Source: Sporichthya brevicatena (GTDB lineage: Bacteria; Actinomycetota; Actinomycetes; Sporichthyales; Sporichthyaceae). From it: a DNA stretch of 33,437 nucleotides. The notes beneath the pieces were generated by a model. The model was not told the origin of the DNA. It did no database searches and saw only the letters and a list, made by a program, of their open reading frames with translations. Positions 6,819 through 14,404 of this stretch are shown here, piece by piece. Made by a program: the position numbers and the translations under genes. The stretch is taken from positions 69,106-102,542 of the forward strand of contig NZ_BAAAHE010000023.1 of NCBI RefSeq assembly GCF_039525035.1. Reading direction: 5' to 3'. Each line of letters opens with the position of its first letter. The stretch's first letter is position 1.

Positions 6819-8261
6819 ATGCGGGACGCGTTGAGCATCACGCGACGCCGGGCGCTGGCTCTCGGAGGAGCGGCGGCGTCCCTCGCGGTCGGCGGTGTCG
6901 CGTGGCGGCAAATGGGTGGGTCGGACCACCTGCAGCCGGCGGCGGTCGAGGCGCCGTTGCGGCAGCCCGCCCTCCTCGACTCCCGGAACGGCCGGCTGCA
7001 GGCGACCCTCACCGCGGCCGTCGGCACGGAGCTGGCCGGACACGCCACCCGCGGCTTCAGCTACAACGGCACGTCGCCGGGACCCACCCTGCGCGTGCGG
7101 CCGGGTGACGAGATCGCGCTGCGGTTGGTCAATCAGCTGCCGGACATGACGAACCTGCACACCCACGGGCTGCGGGTGTCGCCGACGGGACCGTCGGACA
7201 ACCCCTTCCTCGAGATCGCGTCGGGCACGGCGTTCGACTACCGCATCCGCGTCCCGGCGGACCATCCGGTCGGCACGTTCTGGTACCACCCCCACCACCA
7301 CGGGGTCTCCGCCGACCAGATCTTCGGCGGCCTGGCCGGCGCGCTGCTGGTCGTCCCGCCGGGGAAGCCGGTGGACATCGACGTGGCTGAGGACCTGGTG
7401 CTGCTGATCGGCGACACCACGCTCTCCGGGGACGGGACGCCGGTCGGCCCCTCGCACGACGATCGGGTCATCGGGCGCGAGGGCAAGCTCCTCCTCGTCA
7501 ACGGTCAGGCGCGTCCGACGATCGCGGCGCAGGCCGGCACCTGGCAGCGGTGGCGGCTGATCAACACCTGCACCTCACGGGTGCTCGACATCGGCCTGCC
7601 CGACCGCGCGGTGGTCCAGGTCGCCCTCGACGGCAGTCTGCTCCCGAGCTCGGTCGAGCAGGAGTGGGTCCGTCTGAGCCCGGGCAACCGCGTCGACGTC
7701 CTCGTGCCCGCGTCCGCGGCCGGCCGCTTCCCGGTCCTCGCCCGCGGCGTCGATCGGGGCAGCCACGGATCGGCGAAGGCGTCGACCGGCACGACCACGC
7801 TCGCGATCCTCGACGTCGCCGGCAGCGGGGCGCAGGCACCGCGACCGCAGGTGCCGACGGCGTCCGCTCCCGGCCTGCCGCGCCCGACCCGCCAGCGCGT
7901 CATCACGATGACGATGGGCCGCGGCATGTCCTCGGACATCGCCTTCGGTTTCGACGACAAGCTCTACGACCCGCAGCGGATCGACCAGGAGGTCACCGCC
8001 GGCACCACCGAGGAGTGGCTGCTGAACAACGCGGGGCCGCTCGCCCATCCGTTCCATCTCCACGTGTGGCCGTTCCAGGTCGTGGCGACCAGCGACAACC
8101 AGCCACCCGGCCCGGTGCTGCAGGACGTCGTCCTCGTCCCGCCGTGGAGCTGGGTCCGCGTCCGCATCCGGTTCGACGGCCACCAGGGCAAGACCGTCTA
8201 CCACTGCCACATCGTCGACCACAGCGACGCCGGGATGATGGGCACGATCCAGGTCGGCTGA
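6819..8261 (+). CDS. Tat-exported multicopper oxidase
   Basis: A 480-residue oxidase with a twin-arginine signal (ITRRRALALGG) and complete copper ligand sets. These are H114-T-H116-G, H157-P-H159-H-H-G, H410-P-F-H413-L-H415 and H462-C463-H464-I-V-D-H468-S-D-A-G-M473. C463, H410, H468 and M473 would form the type 1 blue-copper site, and the remaining His the type 2/3 trinuclear cluster that reduces O2 to water. Length and three cupredoxin domains match the CueO/SufI/laccase-like group; no methionine-rich insert is seen, arguing against a simple CueO. Start at the ATG before the RR motif; no clear Shine-Dalgarno. Probably co-transcribed with the SBP56-like gene 50 nt upstream. It converges on the kinase gene with 7 nt between stops. 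Confidence 0.93.
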   Translation: MRDALSITRRRALALGGAAASLAVGGVAWRQMGGSDHLQPAAVEAPLRQPALLDSRNGRLQATLTAAVGTELAGHATRGFSYNGTSPGPTLRVRPGDEIALRLVNQLPDMTNLHTHGLRVSPTGPSDNPFLEIASGTAFDYRIRVPADHPVGTFWYHPHHHGVSADQIFGGLAGALLVVPPGKPVDIDVAEDLVLLIGDTTLSGDGTPVGPSHDDRVIGREGKLLLVNGQARPTIAAQAGTWQRWRLINTCTSRVLDIGLPDRAVVQVALDGSLLPSSVEQEWVRLSPGNRVDVLVPASAAGRFPVLARGVDRGSHGSAKASTGTTTLAILDVAGSGAQAPRPQVPTASAPGLPRPTRQRVITMTMGRGMSSDIAFGFDDKLYDPQRIDQEVTAGTTEEWLLNNAGPLAHPFHLHVWPFQVVATSDNQPPGPVLQDVVLVPPWSWVRVRIRFDGHQGKTVYHCHIVDHSDAGMMGTIQVG

Positions 8262-8268
8262 GGGTCAG

Positions 8269-9453
8269 TCAGTCCCGGAGCAGGTCGAGGGTGCCGAGGT
8301 CGAGCGCAGCGGTCGTGACGCGGCGGACCGTCTCCATCATGACGTCTTGCGGATGCGGCGACGGCATCAGCTTGCTGAGGCCGAGCGTGCCGAGCCACAT
8401 CAACATGCCGTGGGTCATCTGCCGGCTGTACTGCGCGAAGGCCTCGTCCGGGGAAGGCGGCGCGATGCCCGCCTTCACGAGGTGCTCCCCGTGCAGGGTC
8501 ACCAGGTCGCGCTCCCACTCCCGGCGGTCCTCCGGCGGGAGGTGGGTCGCCAGCGCGTACGCGACGTCGCGCGCCCATCCGCCCGTCGTCAGGCAGGCGA
8601 AGTCGAACAGCCCCATCCGCCCGTCGCGGGTCACGTACCAGTTGCTGGGGTGGACGTCGGTGTGCAGCAACGTCTGCGGACCCTCGACGTTGAGCACCAT
8701 CGCGCGCATCAGCGCCGGATGGATTTCGTCGCGCCGGGCGTAGATCTCCGGCGGAATGACGTCGCGACCGCGCTCGACCCCGACGGCCATGCGCTTCTTC
8801 GCCGGCAGCGTCGCGTTCAGTCGCTCGATGTACTCGACGGAGTTGCGGATCCAGCCCCCGAAGCGCCGGCGGATGGGCGCGTTCCAGTACCGGGCGTGGA
8901 TCGTCGCCAGGACCTCGATGAGGCTCTCCGCCTGCGCACGATTGAGCTGACGGGTCATCACCGTCCCGAAGACGGCGCCCCGGGTTTTGCCGATGTCCTC
9001 GAGGATGAAGAAGCCACGCTCGGTCAGGGGGTCGTAAGCCGTGTAGTACCCGTGCGGGGCCTCGATGTCGAGTTCCGGACGCAGGTGGGTGTAGAACGCC
9101 GACTCGACCTCGTTGAGGTTGACCGCGGCCGAGAGCATCCGGGTCGTGAACGTCGGGCACGACTTGGTGAACAGATGCTCCGGCAGCCCGGCCTCCCGCC
9201 CCGCGCGGTTGTACCGCACCGTCAACGGGCAGCGCGCAGTCGCGCCGTCGTCCCGCTCACCGAACTGAAAGGACGTCACCTCGGCGCCGGGTACGCCGTC
9301 GCACAGGGCCAGCGTCAGCCACTCACGCGTGACGGAGTCCGGCCCGGGCGGCACCTGCCGGAGGGTGGCCGGGTGCGGCTTGGTGATGCGCTCAGCCGCG
9401 TAGCTGCGCGCGACCTTCGCGGTCATCTGGACGAACTCCAGGCGGGGGTCCAT
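8269..9453 (-). CDS. APH/CHK-type small-molecule phosphotransferase
   Basis: A 394-residue cytoplasmic kinase of the aminoglycoside-phosphotransferase/choline-kinase/ecdysteroid-kinase-like clan. The catalytic loop is H264-T-D266-V-H-P-S-N271 and the metal-binding segment is F-D284-F-A, both intact. K97 in LFTKSCP and E115 in NEVESAFY are candidates for the ATP-anchoring Lys/Glu pair. Unlike antibiotic kinases it belongs to the longer CHK-like group, which phosphorylates hydroxyl groups of lipids, steroids or other small molecules. The ATG is 3 nt after the stop of the binding lipoprotein gene, with AAGGGA 9 nt upstream, so translation is coupled. The partnership suggests it phosphorylates a compound the lipoprotein binds; the substrate is unknown. 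Confidence 0.85.
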   Translation of the reverse strand: MDPRLEFVQMTAKVARSYAAERITKPHPATLRQVPPGPDSVTREWLTLALCDGVPGAEVTSFQFGERDDGATARCPLTVRYNRAGREAGLPEHLFTKSCPTFTTRMLSAAVNLNEVESAFYTHLRPELDIEAPHGYYTAYDPLTERGFFILEDIGKTRGAVFGTVMTRQLNRAQAESLIEVLATIHARYWNAPIRRRFGGWIRNSVEYIERLNATLPAKKRMAVGVERGRDVIPPEIYARRDEIHPALMRAMVLNVEGPQTLLHTDVHPSNWYVTRDGRMGLFDFACLTTGGWARDVAYALATHLPPEDRREWERDLVTLHGEHLVKAGIAPPSPDEAFAQYSRQMTHGMLMWLGTLGLSKLMPSPHPQDVMMETVRRVTTAALDLGTLDLLRD

Positions 9454-9456
9454 TGC

Positions 9457-10986
9457 TCAGAATCCCTTCGGAAGGCCCTTGAAGCACTCGAATTTGCTGC
9501 CCAGCGGAGCGCTGTAGCCGGTGGTCGTGAGGTTGAGCAGGGCGTAGCAGTCGTTCGGGTCCGGTGGTGCGTTCTTGTTGAACGTGATCGGCGAGGAGAG
9601 CCCGTCGAGCTTCTCGTTCTTGATCCGCCACAGGCCTTCGAGGATGAGGCCGGTGGTCACCGCGCCGCTGCGGGCCTGGTCGGCGACGTGCGAGATCGCC
9701 TTCTCGAACAACTTGCCGGCCGCCCAGCCGCTGATCAGGTTCTGGTCGAGCATCGAGCCCGCGGCGAAGCGGTTGTACGCGGCCTGGAATGCCTTGGTGC
9801 CCGCCGTGTCCTGCGCGAGGTACGGGGCGTTCGGGGTGCCGAGGAAGACTCCCAGCTTGCGGAAATTCGCGTCCTGCGCCGCCTCGGCGTTCACCGACAG
9901 GGCGGACGTCGCCGTCGGGGGTGAGTAGCCCAGCGAAAGGCAGGAGCGGGCGAAGCGCGCATCCCCCGACCCTTCGAGCGCGACGAAGATGGCCTCCGCG
10001 CCGGCGGCCTTGAGCGCCTGGCACTCGGCGGTGTAGTCCGGCGAGGTGATCGAGGAGACCTTGCGGACGACGACCTCCAACCCGGAGAGCTTGGCCATCG
10101 CGTCGAAGTTCTGGTTGATGGTTCCGCAGATCGCGGCCTCGACGCAGTAGATGAGGCCGACCTTCTTGGTGTTGGCCTTCAGCGCCGCCTGCTTGATCGC
10201 GCCGGCGTAGGACGCCAGCGGACCGCCGCCCTGCGGGAAGAACCATGGGCTGGAGTACCACGGCGTCTCAATGAGGTCCCCGCCGATGATCGGCATCTTG
10301 TTCTGCTCGGCGAAACGCTTGGCGGCCGAGAAGGTCGTCGGGACGTTCACGGCGATCATCGCCACGACGCCCTTGCTCTTGAGCGAACTGAGGTTGGAGC
10401 TGACACGCGCCGGGTCGGCGCCGTCGTCCATCTGAATCACCTGCACCGGGTGGCACTGCACTCCCCCGGCGGCGTTGACGGCCCGCGACCACAGCGCGAT
10501 ACCGGTGCGCACGTTGATCATCGGCGACCCGATGATCCCGGAGAACGCACCGGTCTGACCGAGCACGATCGGCGCCAGGGACTGCCGGCACGGCGCGTTC
10601 GGCCCCGTGGGGACGGTGGCGTTCGTCGCCGCGCCCGTAGCCGTTCCGCCGGTCTTCGTCCCCCCGGCGGTCGTTCCCGGCGCCGGCGCGGCGACGGGAC
10701 CGGTGTTGGCGGCGGCCGCGGCCGGAGCGCCCGGCACCGGCGCCGCCTCGACGCTGCCGGCCGCCGGCACGCCCAGCGGACCTGCACCCAGGTCCGCCGC
10801 GACGGGCGCCCCGTTCCCCACCGCGGACTGTGCGGCGAGGGCCGATCCGTCGGCGGCCGCGATGGCCTCGGAGGACATACGGGTGCCGCACCCGGACAAC
10901 GGCACGACGGCGGCCAGCAGCCCGGCGACCAGGACATGGCGCGCGCCGAGTCGTCGTTTCCAGGGGCTCGCGAGGGCGGCGTTCAT
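9457..10986 (-). CDS. Leu/Ile/Val-type (type 1) substrate-binding lipoprotein, orphan
   Basis: A 509-residue lipoprotein. The signal peptide ends in lipobox L30-S-G-C33. Residues 34-132 are a low-complexity Ala/Gly/Pro/Thr spacer. From about 133 a type 1 periplasmic-binding fold begins (PIVLGQTGAFSGIIG, VQVIQMDDGADPA, KKVGLIYCVEAAICG), as in Peripla_BP_6 proteins that deliver branched amino acids, amides or aromatic compounds to ABC permeases. No permease or ATPase gene is adjacent, so it may share a distant transporter or act as a sensor. The ATG at 10986 is chosen over one at 11019: GGAG lies 6 nt upstream, and a promoter (TTGACC 11051-11046, 17 nt, TAGTGT 11028-11023) would start transcription near 11016. 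Regulated with the divergent tetR. Confidence 0.88.
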   Translation of the reverse strand: MNAALASPWKRRLGARHVLVAGLLAAVVPLSGCGTRMSSEAIAAADGSALAAQSAVGNGAPVAADLGAGPLGVPAAGSVEAAPVPGAPAAAAANTGPVAAPAPGTTAGGTKTGGTATGAATNATVPTGPNAPCRQSLAPIVLGQTGAFSGIIGSPMINVRTGIALWSRAVNAAGGVQCHPVQVIQMDDGADPARVSSNLSSLKSKGVVAMIAVNVPTTFSAAKRFAEQNKMPIIGGDLIETPWYSSPWFFPQGGGPLASYAGAIKQAALKANTKKVGLIYCVEAAICGTINQNFDAMAKLSGLEVVVRKVSSITSPDYTAECQALKAAGAEAIFVALEGSGDARFARSCLSLGYSPPTATSALSVNAEAAQDANFRKLGVFLGTPNAPYLAQDTAGTKAFQAAYNRFAAGSMLDQNLISGWAAGKLFEKAISHVADQARSGAVTTGLILEGLWRIKNEKLDGLSSPITFNKNAPPDPNDCYALLNLTTTGYSAPLGSKFECFKGLPKGF

Positions 10987-11012
10987 CGGACGCTCCGATT
11001 GTCGGTTTACAC

Positions 11013-11073
11013 CTGACATCTGACACTAAAGCGGTTTATGTCAGGGGTCAACGCCAAACAGCTGACATCTGAC
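11013..11073. promoter_or_regulatory. Divergent promoters with repeated CTGACATCTGAC operator motif
   Basis: CTGACATCTGAC occurs identically at 11013-11024 and 11062-11073, and an inverted ATGTCAG at 11038-11044. The first copy overlaps the -10/start region of the minus-strand promoter (TTGACC-17-TAGTGT). The second contains CTGACA (11062-11067), which with TACGCT (11085-11090, 17-nt spacing) makes a promoter starting tetR essentially leaderless. This layout is what an autoregulating TetR repressing both directions would need. The binding is inferred from position and repetition. Confidence 0.65.
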
Positions 11074-11096
11074 GGGATTTGTAATACGCTCCGGCC

Positions 11097-11729
11097 ATGC
11101 CAGCAGAACCGGCGTCCGAGACCGTTCCCGTGCGGCGGCGCGTCCTCGACGCGGCGCGCGACTGCTTCAAGCGCTACGGCGTCGTCCGGACGCGCATCGA
11201 GGACGTCGCGCAGACCGCCGGCATCAGCCGGCCACTGCTCTACCAGTACTTCGACGGCCGCCAGGGCCTGATCGCGGCGCTGGCCGAGGACGAGATCGAG
11301 CGCATCATCGAGGAGAACCGCAAGCGCCTCCCGGTGGGTGCCAGCTTCGCGGAGACCGTGCTCGAAGGGTCCCTGGCCGCGATCGACATCGGGCGCAGCG
11401 AGAACCTGCTGCCCGAACTGTTCGAGGCCAGCACCCTCGACGACCTGCCGAGCCTGCTCCTCGACCCGACGCGGGCCCCGTACGCCGCAGTCTCCGGACT
11501 CTGGAAGCCCGTCTTCGACCGCGCCCGCGAGACCGGCGAACTGCGCAGCGATCTCGACGACGCCGATCTGATCGAGTGGCTGGCGTCGGTCCACTACGCC
11601 TTCCTGCTCCGCCCCGACGTCGACCCGAAGCGGCAGCGGCAGCTTTTCGAGCTCTTCCTGATTCCCGCTCTGCTCAGCGGCGCACCTGCGCCCGCGATCC
11701 CGAAACGAAGCAAGCGCAAGTCTTCTTGA
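11097..11729 (+). CDS. TetR/AcrR family transcriptional regulator
   Basis: A 210-residue repressor. The DNA-binding domain is at about residues 14-60 (RVLDAARDCFKRYGVVRTRIEDVAQTAGISRPLLYQYFDGR), a textbook TetR helix-turn-helix. The helical ligand domain that follows ends in a basic tail (PKRSKRKSS). The ATG is 6 nt after a TACGCT -10 box, implying a leaderless transcript. Its stop codon TGA (11727-11729) runs into the GAGGAGG Shine-Dalgarno of the secreted LVIVD gene, so the two are translated from one message. It probably controls that gene, itself, and the divergent binding-lipoprotein/kinase operon via the repeated CTGACATCTGAC motif. The inducer is unknown, perhaps the compound bound by the lipoprotein. 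Confidence 0.93.
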   Translation: MPAEPASETVPVRRRVLDAARDCFKRYGVVRTRIEDVAQTAGISRPLLYQYFDGRQGLIAALAEDEIERIIEENRKRLPVGASFAETVLEGSLAAIDIGRSENLLPELFEASTLDDLPSLLLDPTRAPYAAVSGLWKPVFDRARETGELRSDLDDADLIEWLASVHYAFLLRPDVDPKRQRQLFELFLIPALLSGAPAPAIPKRSKRKSS

Positions 11730-11740
11730 GGAGGTTCGCG

Positions 11741-13204
11741 GTGCGAGCTGGCGTGATGCTCGGTCTGGCGGGTGCGCTGTTGCTCCCCGCGATCGCGGGA
11801 AGCGGTTCGGCGGCACAGGCGGACCAGTTCGAGTCCGCGGTGCCGCGCGCGGTCTGCGGGCCGGGGTCGTCGCCGGAGTCGGGATTGCAGGGGCAGGTGC
11901 CGCTCGCCGACCGGCAGAGCGGGCGCAGTCAGCAGGGCTACTCCTGCAATCTGGAACTTCTCGGCCGCTACCAGGGTGAGGGCACGACCTGGGTCAACCC
12001 GCAGTACCGGCACTGCGCCTACCACGCGACCTCGATGGCCGGCATCGGGAAGAAGAAGTCCGAGGGCGTCCAGGTCATCGACGCGAGCAATCCCCGCAAG
12101 CCGCGACTGAGCACCAACCTGACGAGCCCGGCGATGTTCAGCGGCACGTGGGAGTCGCTCAAGGTCAACGAGGCGCGGGGACTGCTCGCCGGGGTCTCGG
12201 TCGGGCCCGTGATCGGAACGCTGGCGTTCGACGTCTACGACATCAAGACCGACTGCACGCGACCGAAGCTGCTCAACTCCGTCGCGGGCACCGAGTTCAC
12301 CGTTCCCGCCTCGACGCTCAACCACGAGGGCCAGTGGTCGCCGGACGGGAAGACCTACTGGGCGACGTCGTTGGCCGGTGGCGGCATCACGGCGATCGAC
12401 GTCAGCGATCCCCGGAGCCCGCGGATCGCGGGCGTCGGCACCGTCGGTGTCGTCAACCACGGATTCGAGCTCAGCGCGGACGGGAACCGGCTCTACCTCA
12501 CGACCGCGTTCCCCGCCGGCGTGATCGTGCTCGACGTGAGTGACATCCAGTCACGCAAACCCGCGCCGATGATGCGCGAGGTCGGCCGGGTCACGTGGGG
12601 CGGCGAGGTCTCGCTGGGCCAGCACGCCATCCCCGTCACCTGGGGCGGCAAGCCGTACCTGATCGCGGCGGACGAGTTCTCCGGTGAGGACGTGCACATC
12701 GTCGACATCGGCGACGAGACCCGACCGACGGTGGTCCGTCAGATCCAGCTGGAGATCAGCCGTCCGGAGAACGCAGACCTCGCGGCGCAGGACGCGGCGT
12801 CCAACGGACCCTTCGGTTACGACGTGCACTACTGCGACGTCGACCGGCGCACGAACCCGACGGCGCTCGCGTGCGGGTTCTTCAACTCCGGCGTCCGGGT
12901 GTTCGACATCCGCAACCCGTTGAAGCCCCGCGAGATCGCGTACTTCAACCCGCCGGCCCAGGTCGGCAAGCAGTCCCTGCTCCCAGGTTCGGAGCACGCT
13001 CAGCACCCCCTGATGTACATCTCGAACATCTCGGCCTACCGCGACGCCGGCCCGACCGGGGTCACGATCTCCAACATGGCCGACCTCACCGCCGACTACT
13101 GCGGCTCCCCACCCCGCTTCGTCGGCCGCGACCAGCTCTGGGTCAGCTGCCAGGACAACGGCTTTCTGGCACTCCGGTTCACCAACAACGCGTTCCGGCG
13201 GTAA
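11741..13204 (+). CDS. Secreted LVIVD-repeat beta-propeller protein
   Basis: A 487-residue protein with a Sec-type signal peptide (about residues 1-26, ending SAAQA). The mature part has repeated strands of the form GVQVIDASNPRKP, GITAIDVSDPRSP, GVIVLDVSDIQ, DVHIVDIGDETRP and GVRVFDIRNPLKP, the signature of LVIVD repeats that build a beta-propeller on the cell surface. Cysteines near CGPG, SCNLE, HCAY, DCTR, HYCDV and ACGF could form disulfides. The GTG start at 11741 is fixed by GAGGAGG six bases upstream. It is co-transcribed with tetR and faces the binding-lipoprotein/kinase operon. No enzymatic motif is seen; the role is likely binding or an unrecognised envelope activity. Fold call good, function unknown. 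Confidence 0.8.
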   Translation: MRAGVMLGLAGALLLPAIAGSGSAAQADQFESAVPRAVCGPGSSPESGLQGQVPLADRQSGRSQQGYSCNLELLGRYQGEGTTWVNPQYRHCAYHATSMAGIGKKKSEGVQVIDASNPRKPRLSTNLTSPAMFSGTWESLKVNEARGLLAGVSVGPVIGTLAFDVYDIKTDCTRPKLLNSVAGTEFTVPASTLNHEGQWSPDGKTYWATSLAGGGITAIDVSDPRSPRIAGVGTVGVVNHGFELSADGNRLYLTTAFPAGVIVLDVSDIQSRKPAPMMREVGRVTWGGEVSLGQHAIPVTWGGKPYLIAADEFSGEDVHIVDIGDETRPTVVRQIQLEISRPENADLAAQDAASNGPFGYDVHYCDVDRRTNPTALACGFFNSGVRVFDIRNPLKPREIAYFNPPAQVGKQSLLPGSEHAQHPLMYISNISAYRDAGPTGVTISNMADLTADYCGSPPRFVGRDQLWVSCQDNGFLALRFTNNAFRR

Positions 13205-13281
13205 CCCGCGCGGAGGCTCACTCAGGCGGACTTTGTCCAGCAGCTCGCGGCAGAACCGCGCTTCAACCACAATCAGATGCC

Positions 13282-13524
13282 ATGGCCACGAGTTACGTGA
13301 TGACGGTGACGCGGAGCGGACAGGTACCGCTCCCCGCAGCCGCACGCGCTCGGTGGAATACGCGCCGCGTGGTTGTCGTCGACCTCGGGGAACGACTGGT
13401 CGTGCGCCCCGTGCCGGAGAACGTGGCCGCGGACCTCGTTGGAAGGTACGCCGGGCGCGGACCGAGTGCGGATGTCGCTCGTCGACGCGCCCGACGGGAC
13501 GAGGGCTGGGCTTCGCGCCCCTGA
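13282..13524 (+). CDS. AbrB/VapB-type antitoxin, apparently without toxin
   Basis: An 80-residue protein. Residues 7-50 (MTVTRSGQVPLPAAARARW...VVVVDLGERLVVRPVPEN) match the swapped-hairpin AbrB/SpoVT DNA-binding fold used by many VapB antitoxins, followed by a basic tail (VARRRARRDEG) of the type that normally wraps a PIN toxin. A VapC gene normally overlaps or follows the antitoxin stop, but here the downstream DNA encodes a minus-strand protein and no PIN motif is seen. It may therefore be an orphan antitoxin or a stand-alone regulator. No obvious Shine-Dalgarno precedes the ATG. The family call is from pattern; the loss of its toxin is inference. Confidence 0.7.
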   Translation: MATSYVMTVTRSGQVPLPAAARARWNTRRVVVVDLGERLVVRPVPENVAADLVGRYAGRGPSADVARRRARRDEGWASRP

Positions 13525-13537
13525 TCGCTCCGACGGA

Positions 13538-14065
13538 TCAGTAGTCGCCCGGGACGGCGGTTCTGCGGATCGCCGCCACCCCTTCTTCGTCACGTTTGTG
13601 TGCGGCATCGACGGTGAGGCCGCTCGGGCCGAATCGGGCGACGAAGACGCGCGGGCCACGTTCGGCGGTGAGAACGATCTGTTCCTCCGCGCGACCGCCG
13701 CACGACTTGCTCGGGTACTCCTCGCTCTTGAGCGGGTGCCACGGGCCCCCGGTGGGCGTCAGGCACGACCACCGCGGATCCGCCGCCGACTCGTTCCTCA
13801 CGTACCAGGCCGGCACTCCGCCCGGCGGGTCGGTCCGCGTCCACCCGTCGCGGACGAGTTGGTCCACCACAGAGGCCGGGCGGGCCGTGCTGCTCCACGC
13901 GGCGCCGACGGAGCGTCCGGCGGCGCTTCGGCCTCCCCCACGATGCCTTGGGGGCGCGGGCGGCCACGAGGGGTCCGGTCGCCAACCCCAGGGCGGCACC
14001 CATCCCGGCGGCGGTTCCGGCCAGCCCGGAGCAGGGACGAACCGCTTCTCACCCCAAAGGCCCAC
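13538..14065 (-). CDS. Unrecognised Pro/Trp-rich protein
   Basis: About 175 residues from a GTG at 14065. The first 40 residues hold repeated tryptophan/proline motifs (PAPGWPEPPPGWVPPWGWRPDPSWPPAPP), a short repeat often seen at the cytoplasmic N-termini of actinobacterial membrane proteins. Here no membrane helix follows. The rest is polar, with SCLTPTGGPWHPLKSEEYPSKSCGG suggesting two paired cysteines, and a C-terminal beta-rich stretch (RVFVARFGPSGLTVDAAHKRDEEGVAAIRR). No named family recognised. The start has no clear Shine-Dalgarno, and the frame stays open further upstream. It faces the antitoxin gene with 13 nt between stops. Coding status is likely because the frame reads coherently through the Trp repeats, but not certain. 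Confidence 0.5.
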   Translation of the reverse strand: MGLWGEKRFVPAPGWPEPPPGWVPPWGWRPDPSWPPAPPRHRGGGRSAAGRSVGAAWSSTARPASVVDQLVRDGWTRTDPPGGVPAWYVRNESAADPRWSCLTPTGGPWHPLKSEEYPSKSCGGRAEEQIVLTAERGPRVFVARFGPSGLTVDAAHKRDEEGVAAIRRTAVPGDY

Positions 14066-14404
14066 GACCGAAGTATCGGCCGCAACCGACCGCGTCTGAC
14101 GATCCGTTCTGTCGCATTCGTCGGCAACGTCGGCGTCCTCGCGGTCGGCGCTCGCGCGAGCGCTGTCGGCGCGGGGTTGGGGCTCGGACTTTTTGGCGCG
14201 CTGACCTGGCCCGACGTCCGGACGACGCCCTGCCGTTCGTCCGGCGAATTCGGCCGCTCGGCGCAGGTGGGCGACCGGTTGGCGACCGCTCCGGCTGTCC
14301 ACAACACCGGGGCGAACGGCCGAGGTACTTCAACCCCGCTGCGAAATAGGGTCAGAACGCCCGAACCCGTACTTTTCTCACGCCCGCCTGAATCGGAGGC
14401 CCCC
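14066..14404. other. 339-bp gap upstream of the Rieske gene with no gene called
   Basis: Open frames exist on both strands because of high GC. On the plus strand a hydrophobic stretch (about 14105-14220) is in frame with the Rieske gene but has no start with a ribosome-binding site. On the minus strand the frame of the Pro/Trp-rich gene continues without features. The 3' part must hold the Rieske promoter; GGAGG at 14395-14399 is its ribosome-binding site. I see no RNA gene or convincing repeat. Confidence 0.5.

Noticed and set aside
13205-13281. Minus-strand peptide resembling the start of lumazine synthase (VVEARF...ELLDK)
   Set aside because: The similarity is a dozen residues with no start signal and no continuing family match; likely chance in an antisense frame.
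14105-14220. Hydrophobic plus-strand stretch upstream of the Rieske gene as a small membrane protein or longer N-terminus
   Set aside because: No ribosome-binding site or start; the Rieske start is fixed by GGAGG and a Tat signal directly downstream.
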